From: Mycolicibacterium brisbanense
Lineage (GTDB): Bacteria > Actinomycetota > Actinomycetes > Mycobacteriales > Mycobacteriaceae
Reading direction: 5' to 3'
DNA length: 64,000 nucleotides
Assembly (NCBI RefSeq): GCF_001570425.1
Contig: NZ_BCSX01000064.1
Span: 62,001-126,000, forward strand
The translations under genes were made by a program, and so were the position numbers. The notes below the pieces were generated by a model, which had not been told where the DNA came from, searched no databases, and saw nothing but the letters and a program-made list of their open reading frames with translations. The first letter of the stretch is position 1. Each line of letters starts with the position of its first letter. Below, piece by piece: positions 53,074 to 61,244 of this stretch.

Positions 53074-54981
53074 TCAGCCCTTCCGATCGGGGTGCTCGGC
53101 CAGTTCTTGCTCGGTGTAGTACTTCTCCAGCTCGGACAGCTCGAACGTGGCCAGCAGGTCTGCCCGCATGGGCAGCTGCGATTCGGGCGTCACCGTCACG
53201 TCCGGCACCACCTGGTCATCACCGACCGCGCGGCACACCAGCAGGGTGTTGCGCCAGTTGGCGTCCATCTCCGGATAGTCGTCGCGGGTGTGCCCGCCCC
53301 TGCTCTCGGTGCGGGCCAGCGCGGCTTTGGCGACGCACTCACTGACCAGCAGCATGTTGCGCATGTCGATGGCCAGGTGCCAGCCGGGGTTGAAGGCGCG
53401 GCCGCCCTCGACCGTGACGTTGTGCACCCGGGCCTTGAGTTCGGCGAGCTTGGTCAGCGCCTCCTCGATCTCGTCGGCCTTGCGGATGATGCCGACCAGG
53501 TCGTTCATGCACTGCTGCAGCTCGGCGTGCAGGGTGTACGGATTTTCCGGATTCGCGTGCGAATCGAACGGCGACAGTGCCAGCTGCGTGGCCTCCACGA
53601 TGGCGGCCTCCGAGACGGCCGGCCGCTCGGCGAGGGTCTGCACGTAGTCGGCAGCGCCGAGTCCGGCGCGGCGGCCGAACACCAGAAGGTCACTCAGCGA
53701 GTTGCCACCCAGCCGGTTCGAGCCGTGCATCCCGCCCGAACACTCGCCCGCGGCGAACAGCCCCGGCGTGACGGCGCCGCCGGTGTCGGGGTCGACTTCG
53801 ATACCGCCCATCACGTAGTGGCAGGTGGGGCCGACCTCCATCTCGTCCTTGGTGATGTCGACCTCGGCGAGCTCCATGAACTGGTGGTACATCGACGGCA
53901 GCCGCCGCTTGATCTCCTCGGTCGGCATGCGCGAGGCGATGTCGAGGTACACGCCGCCGTGTGGCGAACCGCGGCCCGCCTTGACCTCGGAGTTGATGGC
54001 GCGGGCCACCTCGTCGCGGGGAAGCAGATCAGGGGTGCGGCGAGCGGAGTCGTTGTCCTTGAGCCACTGGTCGGCTTCTTCTTCGGTCTCGGCGTACTGG
54101 CCTTTGAACACCGCGGGGATGTAGTCGAACATGAACCGCTTGCCCTCGGAGTTCTTCAACACTCCGCCGTCACCGCGCACGCCTTCGGTGACCAGGATCC
54201 CCTTCACCGACAGCGGCCACACCATGCCGGTCGGGTGAAACTGGATGAACTCCATGTTGATCAGGCCCGACCCGGCGCGCAGGGCCAGCGCGTGGCCGTC
54301 TCCGGTGTACTCCCACGAGTTCGACGACACCTTGAAGGACTTGCCGATGCCGCCGGTCGCCAGCACGATCGCGGGGGCCTCGAACAGCACGAAATTGCCC
54401 GTCTCGCGGTAATACCCGAAAGCGCCTGCGATCCGGTCTCCGTCTTTGATCAGGTCGGTGATCGCGGTTTCGTGGAACACCCGGATGCGGGCCTCGTAGT
54501 CGCCGAGTTCGGCCTTGTCCTCCTGCTGCAGCGAGACGATCTTCTGCTGCAGGGTGCGGATGATCTCCAGCCCGGTGCGGTCGCCGACGTGGGCGAGCCG
54601 CGGGTAGGTGTGGCCGCCGAAGTTGCGCTGGCTGATCCGGCCGTCCTTGGTGCGGTCGAACAACGCGCCGTAGGACTCCAGCTCCCACACGCGGTCCGGG
54701 GCCTCCTGCGCGTGCAGTTCGGCCATCCGCCAGTTGTTGAGGAACTTGCCGCCGCGCATCGTGTCACCGAAGTGCACCTGCCACGAGTCCTTGGTGTTGA
54801 CGTTGCGCATAGCTGCGGCGCAGCCGCCCTCGGCCATCACCGTATGTGCCTTGCCGAACAGCGATTTGGTAACCACCGCCACCCGCAGACCGCGCTCGCG
54901 TGCCTCGATCACAGCACGCAGCCCTGCACCGCCGGCACCGATCACGACAACGTCGTATTGATGCCGTTCCAGTTCAGCCAT
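53074..54981 (-). CDS. sdhA: Succinate dehydrogenase/fumarate reductase flavoprotein subunit (Sdh1)
   Basis: 635 aa. N-terminal FAD motif VIGAGGAGLRA; covalent-FAD histidine expected at H46 in GKAHTVMAEGG; substrate-binding region with HPTGMVWP and HGSNRLGGNSL; C-terminal RGGHTRDDYPE. Oxidises succinate to fumarate in the cytoplasmic head of Complex II. Encoded between sdhC and sdhB in a single operon. The ribosome site is weak. Confidence 0.95.
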   Translation of the reverse strand: MAELERHQYDVVVIGAGGAGLRAVIEARERGLRVAVVTKSLFGKAHTVMAEGGCAAAMRNVNTKDSWQVHFGDTMRGGKFLNNWRMAELHAQEAPDRVWELESYGALFDRTKDGRISQRNFGGHTYPRLAHVGDRTGLEIIRTLQQKIVSLQQEDKAELGDYEARIRVFHETAITDLIKDGDRIAGAFGYYRETGNFVLFEAPAIVLATGGIGKSFKVSSNSWEYTGDGHALALRAGSGLINMEFIQFHPTGMVWPLSVKGILVTEGVRGDGGVLKNSEGKRFMFDYIPAVFKGQYAETEEEADQWLKDNDSARRTPDLLPRDEVARAINSEVKAGRGSPHGGVYLDIASRMPTEEIKRRLPSMYHQFMELAEVDITKDEMEVGPTCHYVMGGIEVDPDTGGAVTPGLFAAGECSGGMHGSNRLGGNSLSDLLVFGRRAGLGAADYVQTLAERPAVSEAAIVEATQLALSPFDSHANPENPYTLHAELQQCMNDLVGIIRKADEIEEALTKLAELKARVHNVTVEGGRAFNPGWHLAIDMRNMLLVSECVAKAALARTESRGGHTRDDYPEMDANWRNTLLVCRAVGDDQVVPDVTVTPESQLPMRADLLATFELSELEKYYTEQELAEHPDRKG

Positions 54982-55019
54982 CTATAACCCCACTACTTTG
55001 TCCATTAGGAATCAGATTG

Positions 55020-55850
55020 TCAGCCAACAAATCTCAGGTCGGAGATGGTTCCGCTGGCGACCAGCATGATGTAGAAGTCGGTGAGCACCAGGGTGCCCAG
55101 CGTGATCCACGCGAAAAGCATGTGTCGCGTGTTGAGCTTGGACACCTGGGTCCAGATCCAGTAGCGGACCGGATGTTTCGAGAAGTGCTTGAGCCGCCCG
55201 CCGGTGACGTGCCTGCACGAGTGGCACGAGATGGTGTACACCCACAGCAGGATCACGTTGACGAGCAGGATCAGGTTGCCGAGGCCGAATCCGAAACCGC
55301 TCGCGGTCTTGTCCGAATGGAAGGCCACGATCGCGTCGTAGGTGTTCACCAGTGAGATCAGCACCGCGACGTAGAAGAAGTACCGGTGTGCGTTCTGCAC
55401 GATCAGCGGAAGTCGCGTCTCCCCGGTGTATTTCGCGTGCGGCTCGGCTACGGCGCAGGCGGTCGGTGACTGCCAGACCGACCGGTAGTAGGCCTTGCGG
55501 TAGTAGTAGCAGGTGAGCCGGAAGGCCAGTAGGAACGGCAGGGAGATGAACGCCATCGGGATGAACCACGGCAGGGCGCCCACCCAATGCCCGAAGTGGC
55601 TGGCCCCCGGCGCGCACGCGGTGCTCACGCACGGCGAGTAGAAGGGGGTCAGGTAGTGGTACTGCGGAACCCAGTAAGCGCTGCCCCAGAACGCCCGGAT
55701 GGTGGCGTAGATGACGAACGCGGCCAGTCCGAGGTCGGTCAGCAGGGGAGCCTGCCACCACCGGTCGGTCCGCAGCGTGCGCTCCGGAATCTGGGCGCGC
55801 GTGGGGGAGAAGACCCCGGTCGCACGACGGTCGTCGGTGGGTGCGCTCAC
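55020..55850 (-). CDS. sdhC: Succinate dehydrogenase membrane anchor (Sdh1, SdhC)
   Basis: 276 aa with about five transmembrane helices and several histidines in or near helices (APGASHFGHWVG, CHSCRHV, LNTRHMLF), candidate heme or quinone ligands. A single large anchor of this type (Rv0249c-like) replaces separate SdhC/SdhD subunits in mycobacterial Sdh1. Two cysteine pairs (PCVSTAC; CHSC) are present on the loop regions. It lies 38 bp before sdhA in the operon. Confidence 0.88.
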   Translation of the reverse strand: MSAPTDDRRATGVFSPTRAQIPERTLRTDRWWQAPLLTDLGLAAFVIYATIRAFWGSAYWVPQYHYLTPFYSPCVSTACAPGASHFGHWVGALPWFIPMAFISLPFLLAFRLTCYYYRKAYYRSVWQSPTACAVAEPHAKYTGETRLPLIVQNAHRYFFYVAVLISLVNTYDAIVAFHSDKTASGFGFGLGNLILLVNVILLWVYTISCHSCRHVTGGRLKHFSKHPVRYWIWTQVSKLNTRHMLFAWITLGTLVLTDFYIMLVASGTISDLRFVG

Positions 55851-55907
55851 GGTTCCCTTTCGTAAGGTTCAGTTGTTGTGTGAGGCGTCAGATGCCCCGG
55901 CGTCCTA

Positions 55908-56198
55908 CTAGCCGCTGACGCCGCCATCACTGATGTCGCCCCAGAACTCCCGGTCGTATTGGGTGTCGGGGATCGCGATCTTCTCGCCGGCGGATGTCGG
56001 CTGCGTGCAGCCGTGGCGCATCGCGAGTTCGTCGGCGTCGATGTTCAGCCGGTCGATGTCGAGGAGGATGCGTTCGACGTCATTGGTTATGCGGCGCGTG
56101 GCCGGCGAGTCACCGTATTTGGCCGCCAGTGCCGTGACCGAGCGACGCATATCGCCGATCAACTTGTGCAGTTCGGCGAATTCGGTTGTGGTGGACAT
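55908..56198 (-). CDS. Small Sdh1-operon protein (Rv0250c-like)
   Basis: 96-aa soluble, mostly helical protein (FAELHKLIGDMRRSVTALAA, RITNDVERILLDIDRLNIDA) ending EFWGDISDGGVSG. It opens the Sdh1 operon, 57 bp ahead of sdhC, with AAGGAGG before the ATG. The same small gene precedes the anchor subunit in M. tuberculosis (Rv0250c). Function not established; an assembly or accessory role is a guess from position. Confidence 0.85.
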   Translation of the reverse strand: MSTTTEFAELHKLIGDMRRSVTALAAKYGDSPATRRITNDVERILLDIDRLNIDADELAMRHGCTQPTSAGEKIAIPDTQYDREFWGDISDGGVSG

Positions 56199-56231
56199 GT
56201 GACCTCCTTGGGCTGAAGGGTGTCATGAATC

Positions 56232-56237
56232 ACAGTA
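56232..56237 (-). promoter_or_regulatory. Possible Sdh1-operon -10 (TACTGT)
   Basis: TACTGT on the minus strand, 34 bp upstream of the first Sdh1-operon ATG; no good -35. The CRP-like site 56272-56285 would be centred roughly 50 bp upstream of the implied start. Confidence 0.3.
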
Positions 56238-56271
56238 CGACAACCGATGCTAGCCACATCACCAGTTGAGA

Positions 56272-56285
56272 GTGACGCGGGTCAC
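56272..56285. promoter_or_regulatory. CRP-like site GTGA-N6-TCAC
   Basis: GTGACGCGGGTCAC matches the core of the CRP consensus with exact N6 spacing, between the divergent Sdh1 operon and the PEP-mutase-family gene. It ends 22 bp before the latter's GTG start. Both directions could be affected; binding inferred. Confidence 0.5.
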
Positions 56286-56307
56286 GTTGAGAGTCGGAGG
56301 TATGCAG

Positions 56308-57081
56308 GTGCCCCAACAAGCTCTGTCCCAACAGGTTCTGCAGGACCGTGCGACGGCCCTGCTGGCGCTGCACCAGCCGGGCAATCCCGTGGTGTTGCCC
56401 ACGGTGTGGGACGCCTGGTCGGCGAAGATCGCCGTCGAGGCGGGGTTCGAAGCACTCACGCTGGGCAGCCATCCGGTGGCCGATTCGGTCGGGAAGGCCG
56501 ACGGCGAGGGTATGACGTACGACGAGTTGACGGCGCGGGTGGCTCAGATCAGTGGGGCGGTCGACGTGCCGATCTCGGTCGACATCGAATCCGGTTACGG
56601 CGAGACGCCGCAGCGGCTCATCGACGGTCTGCTGGCCGCCGGCGCGGTCGGGCTGAACATCGAGGACACCGTGCATAAGGAGGACAAACGCCTGCGCAGT
56701 CCCGAGGAGCACGCCGCGTTGGTCGGTGAGCTGCGCAAGGCGGCTGACGCGGCAGGGGTGCACGTTGTGATCAATGCGCGGACCGATCTGTTCCTGCGGG
56801 AGGACGGTTCGGAGGCCGATCGCGTCGAACGCGCCGTGGCCCGGCTGAAACTGGCTGCCGACGCGGGTGCGGACTGCCTGTATCCGGTGGGACGCCATGA
56901 TCCGGACACCATGCGGCGCTTGACATCTGAGCTGCCTCTGCCGGTGAACGCGATCGCGATACCCGAGGCCGACGATCCGAAGTCGTTCGGACCGCTCGGC
57001 GTCGGCCGGATCAGCTTCGGGCCGTTCCTGCAGCGGGCCCTGACTCCGAAGGTGAACGAGCTGCTGATCCGCTGGCGCTGA
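56308..57081 (+). CDS. Isocitrate lyase/PEP mutase-family protein
   Basis: About 257 aa TIM barrel of the PEP mutase/isocitrate lyase superfamily. Motifs LPTVWDAWSAKIAVEAGFEA, SVDIESGYG and GLNIEDTVH supply the metal-binding acidic residues. The isocitrate-lyase KKCGH loop is absent, so it is not a glyoxylate-cycle enzyme; oxaloacetate-type or methylisocitrate-like lyases are possible. GTG 56308 is preferred because GGAGG (56296-56300) is 7 nt away; ATG 56302 would be only 1 nt from it. Confidence 0.85.
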   Translation: MPQQALSQQVLQDRATALLALHQPGNPVVLPTVWDAWSAKIAVEAGFEALTLGSHPVADSVGKADGEGMTYDELTARVAQISGAVDVPISVDIESGYGETPQRLIDGLLAAGAVGLNIEDTVHKEDKRLRSPEEHAALVGELRKAADAAGVHVVINARTDLFLREDGSEADRVERAVARLKLAADAGADCLYPVGRHDPDTMRRLTSELPLPVNAIAIPEADDPKSFGPLGVGRISFGPFLQRALTPKVNELLIRWR

Positions 57082-57135
57082 ACGTCCCCTGTGCGTCCAT
57101 AATGTGACCAAGGGGTCACGAGAACAGGACGCATC

Positions 57136-57627
57136 ATGGGTCGGGGTAGAGGTTTCGCGATGACGGCGTCCGTGGTGGCCGTCGCAATGCTCGGCGCCGG
57201 TGTCGCCGCGGCGGATTCGGGTTTGACGATGGTGCCGCTGCAGGCGCAGATCAGGCATTGTGACTTCGCCGCGGCGGAGCACCTGACCGGGTACGGCGCC
57301 GGCACCGGCTCGGGCTTTGTCGACGTCGGCGCCGACGGTTCGGGCACAGTGCGCGCCGACGTGCGCATGCAGACCGCGGTGCCCGATACGACCTATCAGG
57401 TGCGGCTGATTCAGCTGCCGCGCGTGTCGTACGCCACGTGCAATGCCGGTGATCCGGGCGTGGCGATCGGGGTTATGCACACCGATGCGGTGGGCTCGGC
57501 CTCGACCACCGTGATCGGGCCGCTCATGCAGGGTGCAACGGGTGCGTACGTCGTCATCGAGGGTCCGCCCGCAACAGGCAAGTTCATTCCCGAGACTTAC
57601 AGCTCGACCTTCATCGCCCGGATCTGA
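57136..57627 (+). CDS. Exported protein of unknown function, tandem copy 1
   Basis: 163 aa. Signal peptide (hydrophobic SVVAVAMLGAGVAAA, cleavage probably near AAA-DS) followed by a small all-beta-looking domain with MVPLQAQIRHCDF, VRMQTAVPDTTYQVRLIQL and two cysteines that may pair. The next gene is a clear paralogue. Function unknown. A short palindrome (57104-57119) and an ATAATGTG element are shared with the upstream region of the second copy. Confidence 0.75.
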   Translation: MGRGRGFAMTASVVAVAMLGAGVAAADSGLTMVPLQAQIRHCDFAAAEHLTGYGAGTGSGFVDVGADGSGTVRADVRMQTAVPDTTYQVRLIQLPRVSYATCNAGDPGVAIGVMHTDAVGSASTTVIGPLMQGATGAYVVIEGPPATGKFIPETYSSTFIARI

Positions 57628-57753
57628 GGCGCAGTGGTGAAGCCCGTGTAATGCGTTGATGTCCACCGGCTTTCACGGGCATCGGCGCGGCGGCGTCGGC
57701 TTGGGGTGATCCCGTCGCGCCGCCGACCTGGCGCGAAGCCCTCTTGTGCGCGG

Positions 57754-57773
57754 ATAATGTGGCCACGATCACA
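57754..57773 (+). promoter_or_regulatory. ATAATGTG element with overlapping CRP-like site before exported copy 2
   Basis: ATAATGTG at 57754-57761 resembles a -10 region and recurs at 57099-57106 before copy 1. TGTGG-CCACGA-TCACA (57758-57773) is one mismatch from TGTGA-N6-TCACA. At copy 1 the equivalent palindrome (GTGACC-AAGG-GGTCAC) has N8, not N6. Confidence 0.4.
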
Positions 57774-57797
57774 CAACGAGCATGTGAGGCGCAGATC

Positions 57798-58292
57798 ATG
57801 GCCAGGCATGGGATTTGTCCAGTGATAGTCGTAGTGGTTGCAGCCGCGGCACTGGGTGGCGCGGGCACCGCAGTCGCCGGTGCGGGTTCGGCGATGACGA
57901 TGGTGCCCCTGGACAACCAGATCAAGGACTGTGACCTGGTTACCCCGAGGTATGAGCTGACCTACGGCACTGCTTCGGGGTTCGCCGATATCGGCGCACC
58001 GGACTCGGGTTCGGTGCGCGCCGAGGTGCATGTGCAGACCGCGGTGCCCGACTCCACCTATCAGGTGCGGTTGGTTCAAGTGCCACGCTCCTTGGCGGCC
58101 CCGTGCGACCCGGGTGACGCCGGGATGACCGGCGGGCTGATGTACATCGACGGTCTGGGCAACGGTTCGACCACCGTCACGGGCCCGCGGATGCCGGGTG
58201 CGACCGGTGCGGGCGTCGTCGTCGAAGGGCCGCCCCACCCGGGCCGCCTGCACGGCGACATCTACACCTCGTCGTATATCGCCGCGATCTGA
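57798..58292 (+). CDS. Exported protein of unknown function, tandem copy 2
   Basis: 164 aa. Signal peptide (VIVVVVAAAALGGAGTAVAG), then MVPLDNQIKDCDL, VHVQTAVPDSTYQVRLVQV and STTVTGPRMPGATGAGVVVEGPP, closely paralogous to the preceding protein. Both end in a YxS-[ST]-[FY]-IAxI tail. ATG 57798 is chosen for the signal peptide length. A local duplication that includes part of the promoter is likely. Function unknown. Confidence 0.75.
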   Translation: MARHGICPVIVVVVAAAALGGAGTAVAGAGSAMTMVPLDNQIKDCDLVTPRYELTYGTASGFADIGAPDSGSVRAEVHVQTAVPDSTYQVRLVQVPRSLAAPCDPGDAGMTGGLMYIDGLGNGSTTVTGPRMPGATGAGVVVEGPPHPGRLHGDIYTSSYIAAI

Positions 58293-58353
58293 GCGCTGAT
58301 CCCCGGACCGGTGGAGCTCCGTTGAGCTCCAACGGCGTTCGTCGTCGACGACG

Positions 58354-59262
58354 TCAGCCGAGCCGGATGCGCACGGCAAGGCCCGCGCACGCGATCACCG
58401 CGGCGCCACCCAGCACCGTCAACCAGGTCACGGGCTCGTGCAGCAGCAGCGCTGCCCAGCAGATCGTCATCACGGGCTGGACGAGTTGCACCTGGCTGAC
58501 TTGCGCCATCGGACCGATCGCCAGTCCCCGGTACCACGCGAAGAAGCCGAGGTACATGCTGACCGCGGCCAGATAGCCGAAGGCCGCCCACTGTGCCGGC
58601 GTTGCATTCGGCGGCTGCTGGACGACGGCCACGGCGGTCAGCACCAGCATCACCGGGGCCGCCACCACCAACGCCCACGACACGGTCTGCCACGCTCCGA
58701 GCTCCCTGGCCAGCAGGCCGCCCTCGGCATAGCCGACAGCTGCCGCAGCCACGGCGCCGAACAGCAGCAGGTCCGCCCAGCTCAGGTGCCCGATTCCGCC
58801 GCCCTGCACCATGGCGAACACCACGGCGGCAGCCGCACCGATGGCGGCTGTCGCCCAGAACGCCGCAGGCGGATGCTCGCGGCTGCGCAGGACAGCGGTG
58901 ACTGCGGTGGCGGCGGGCAGCAGCGCGACCACGACCGCACCGTGGCTGGCCGGCGCGACCGTGAGCGCGTACGACGTCAGGAGGGGGAAACCGGCGACGA
59001 CGCCCGCGGCCACCACCGCAAGGCGCACCCACTGGGCGCCGCGGGGCAGCGATTGCCGCGTGACGGCCAGTGCCGTGGCGGCCAGGGCGGCGGCGACGAC
59101 GGCTCTCCCCGCACCGATGAACAGCGGCGAGAGCCCGCCGATGGCGAATCGGGTGAAGACGATGGTGAACGAAAATGCGACCACGCCCAGCAAGCCCCAC
59201 AACACACCGGCTTGGGATAACGGTGGTCGCACCATCACGGTAGCGCTACTCTTGTCCGACAT
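58354..59262 (-). CDS. EamA/DMT-superfamily transporter
   Basis: 302 aa with about ten transmembrane helices in two EamA repeats (LLGVVAFSFTIVFTRFAIGG at the start; MYLGFFAWYRGLAIGP and WAALLLHEPVTWLTVLGGAA near the end). Drug/metabolite transporter family, likely an exporter of amino acids or amines. The start ATG 59262 overlaps that of the divergent MocR gene by 2 bp; ATG 59235 would leave a 25-bp gap and give 293 aa. MocR-type regulators often control adjacent transporters, so it is the probable target. Confidence 0.85.
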   Translation of the reverse strand: MSDKSSATVMVRPPLSQAGVLWGLLGVVAFSFTIVFTRFAIGGLSPLFIGAGRAVVAAALAATALAVTRQSLPRGAQWVRLAVVAAGVVAGFPLLTSYALTVAPASHGAVVVALLPAATAVTAVLRSREHPPAAFWATAAIGAAAAVVFAMVQGGGIGHLSWADLLLFGAVAAAAVGYAEGGLLARELGAWQTVSWALVVAAPVMLVLTAVAVVQQPPNATPAQWAAFGYLAAVSMYLGFFAWYRGLAIGPMAQVSQVQLVQPVMTICWAALLLHEPVTWLTVLGGAAVIACAGLAVRIRLG

Positions 59263-59270
59263 GGATAACG
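59241..59270. promoter_or_regulatory. Overlapping divergent, probably leaderless promoters
   Basis: TACTCT (59247-59252) is 8 bp before the rightward MocR ATG at 59261. On the minus strand TATCGT lies 5 bp before ATG 59262. Neither gene has a ribosome site, and the two start codons share bases (cATg), so leaderless transcripts in both directions are the simplest reading. Confidence 0.4.
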
Positions 59271-60673
59271 ATAGCACTGAGCGCATCGTGGCGGGCCTGC
59301 GACAGTGGATCGCCGCCGCGGCGCCCGGCGCGCAATTGCCGCCCAATCGTGCGCTCGTGGCGCAGTACGGGGCCAGCCCGGTCACGGTGCAGAAGGCCAT
59401 GCGCGCTCTGCGCGGCCTCGGGCTCGTGGAATCGCGGCCCGGGGTAGGCACGTTCGTGCGGGCCCTACGCACCGCGCGGCCGCCCGATTACGCCTGGCAG
59501 ACAGCGGCTTTGGGCTCGCCTCAGGTCCGCCTGCCGGGCCCGTCCACGCCGATGCGCAGCGCGGCACCCGATGTGATCGGCCTGCATTCGGGTTATCCGG
59601 ACCGGGAACTGTTGCCCCAGCGCTTGGTTCGCGCCGCCGTGGCGCGGGCTGCGCGCTCCGACGCCGCGCTGACCCGCTCCGACGCCGCGGGCCTGGCCGA
59701 ATTGCGGGCGTGGTTCGCCGCCGAACTCGCCGAATCGTGTCCGGTGGGGGTGACTCCGCCGGCCGCTCGCGACGTGATCGTGTTGCCCGGCAGCCAAAGT
59801 GGCTTGAGCTCGACCTTTCGGGCCCTGGTCGGTTTCGGGCAGCCGATGCTCATCGAATCCCCCAGCTACTGGGGAGCGATGCTTGCCGCCGCCCAGGCCG
59901 GGGTGCGGTTGGTCCCGGTCCCGAGCAGCTCGAGCGGCCCCGATCCCGACGAGCTGGCGCGTGCCTTTGCGCAGACGGGCGCCAGGCTGTTCTATGCGCA
60001 ACCGAATTTTGCCAATCCGACTGGCGCGCAATGGGATTCTGAGTTGGCGCGGGAGGTGCTCGACGTCGTGCGGCGCCATGGTGCCTTTCTGCTGGAGGAC
60101 GACTGGGCGCGTGATTTCGCCATCGACTCGGCCGCGAGCCCGGTGGCCGCACTCGACGACGCCGGCCACGTCATTTACCTGCGCTCGCTGACCAAGAGTG
60201 TGTCGCCGGCGATCCGGGTGGCGGGCCTGGTGGTACGCGGACCGGCACGGGAACGCATCCTCGCCGACCGGGGCGCCGAATCCATGTACGTCAGCGGACT
60301 GCTGCAGGCGGCCGCGCTCGACGTCGTCACGCAGCCCGCCTGGCACTCGCACGTGCGAGATCTGCGCCACCAGTTGCGTCAACGGCGTGACCTGCTCGTC
60401 TCCGCCGTCGCCGAACACATCCCCGCCGGGCACCTGGACCGGGTGCCCCGCGGAGGCTTGCATCTGTGGCTCAGGCTTCCCGATTCCACCGACCTCGACA
60501 GGCTGGTGCGCGACTGCGAGACCGACGGTGTACTGGTCGCAGCGGGCGCGGAGTGGTTTCCGGCGGAACCGGCGGGTGCATACCTGCGGCTGAACTACTC
60601 CGGGCCTGAGCCGGCGCGGTTCGTGGAGGGGGCCAAGGTGGTCGGTGCCGCGCTGGCCAGGCAGGCGGGGTAG
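59261..60673 (+). CDS. MocR/PdxR-type regulator (GntR DNA-binding plus aminotransferase-like domain)
   Basis: 470 aa. N-terminal winged helix (LPPNRALVAQYGASPVTVQKAM, GLVESRPGVGTFV), then a fold-type I aminotransferase domain with YAQPNFANPTG, LEDDWARDF and the PLP lysine in SLTKSVSPAIRVA. Such regulators bind PLP and an amino compound to switch transcription. Divergent from a DMT transporter, the likely target; upstream of, and convergent with, the histidine-utilisation genes. Confidence 0.9.
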   Translation: MDNDSTERIVAGLRQWIAAAAPGAQLPPNRALVAQYGASPVTVQKAMRALRGLGLVESRPGVGTFVRALRTARPPDYAWQTAALGSPQVRLPGPSTPMRSAAPDVIGLHSGYPDRELLPQRLVRAAVARAARSDAALTRSDAAGLAELRAWFAAELAESCPVGVTPPAARDVIVLPGSQSGLSSTFRALVGFGQPMLIESPSYWGAMLAAAQAGVRLVPVPSSSSGPDPDELARAFAQTGARLFYAQPNFANPTGAQWDSELAREVLDVVRRHGAFLLEDDWARDFAIDSAASPVAALDDAGHVIYLRSLTKSVSPAIRVAGLVVRGPARERILADRGAESMYVSGLLQAAALDVVTQPAWHSHVRDLRHQLRQRRDLLVSAVAEHIPAGHLDRVPRGGLHLWLRLPDSTDLDRLVRDCETDGVLVAAGAEWFPAEPAGAYLRLNYSGPEPARFVEGAKVVGAALARQAG

Positions 60674-60677
60674 CGGC

Positions 60678-61244
60678 TCAGCGCGGCGCCGGCCATATCC
60701 GCACCACCGCCACCGCACCCGTCCCACGCACCGTGAGCGACGGCCCGGGCCAGCACACGGCGTCCAATGCGCCCAGCTCGACGCTTTCGCCTGCGGCCGA
60801 CGACACCGCGACGGTTCCGGACAGGCCGATCAGCACCAGCGGTTCGGCAGGGCCCACCGACACCTCGGCGTCGTCGTGCAGCCGGATCACGTCGAGCTCT
60901 GCGCCGGCGCGCCCGCGGCGCGTCATCACGTTGAGATCCCGGGTCGGTGTGGAAACCTCCCCGGTGGTGTCGGAGCCGCCGTCAAAGGCGAACGGCTCCA
61001 ACGGTTGCAGGCGGTGTCGCACCCCGTCGACGGTCAGCGCCATGTCGGTGCCGTCGATGAACGTGATGATTCGATCGACTCCGGGGAACGCCGAGAATGC
61101 GCCGGACGCCGACACCTCGGCAATGCTGATACGCCAGTCGAATTCGTCATCGCCCGGGCTGCGGGCCAGTTCGTAGGTCACCCCACCGCCGTTGCGCCAC
61201 GGCATGCGCTGGTGCGTGGCGAAGGTTTGCACCCGCAGTGTCAC
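60678..61244 (-). CDS. hutD: HutD-family protein
   Basis: 188-aa bicupin of the HutD/Ves family: MPWRNGGGVTYELA near the start, DWRISIAEVSASGAFSAFPG, and PFAFDGG. HutD accompanies histidine-degradation operons and is thought to act as a governor that limits intermediate accumulation; it has no proven catalytic reaction. Its ATG overlaps the hutI stop by ATGA, so it is the last gene of the operon. Confidence 0.88.
   Translation of the reverse strand: MTLRVQTFATHQRMPWRNGGGVTYELARSPGDDEFDWRISIAEVSASGAFSAFPGVDRIITFIDGTDMALTVDGVRHRLQPLEPFAFDGGSDTTGEVSTPTRDLNVMTRRGRAGAELDVIRLHDDAEVSVGPAEPLVLIGLSGTVAVSSAAGESVELGALDAVCWPGPSLTVRGTGAVAVVRIWPAPR

Noticed and set aside
53059..54987. 642-codon plus-strand open frame
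   Set aside because: Antisense to sdhA, whose FAD and substrate motifs are clear.
57104..57119. GTGACC-AAGG-GGTCAC considered as a CRP site
   Set aside because: Spacing between GTGA and TCAC is 8, not 6; kept only as a comparison with the copy 2 promoter.
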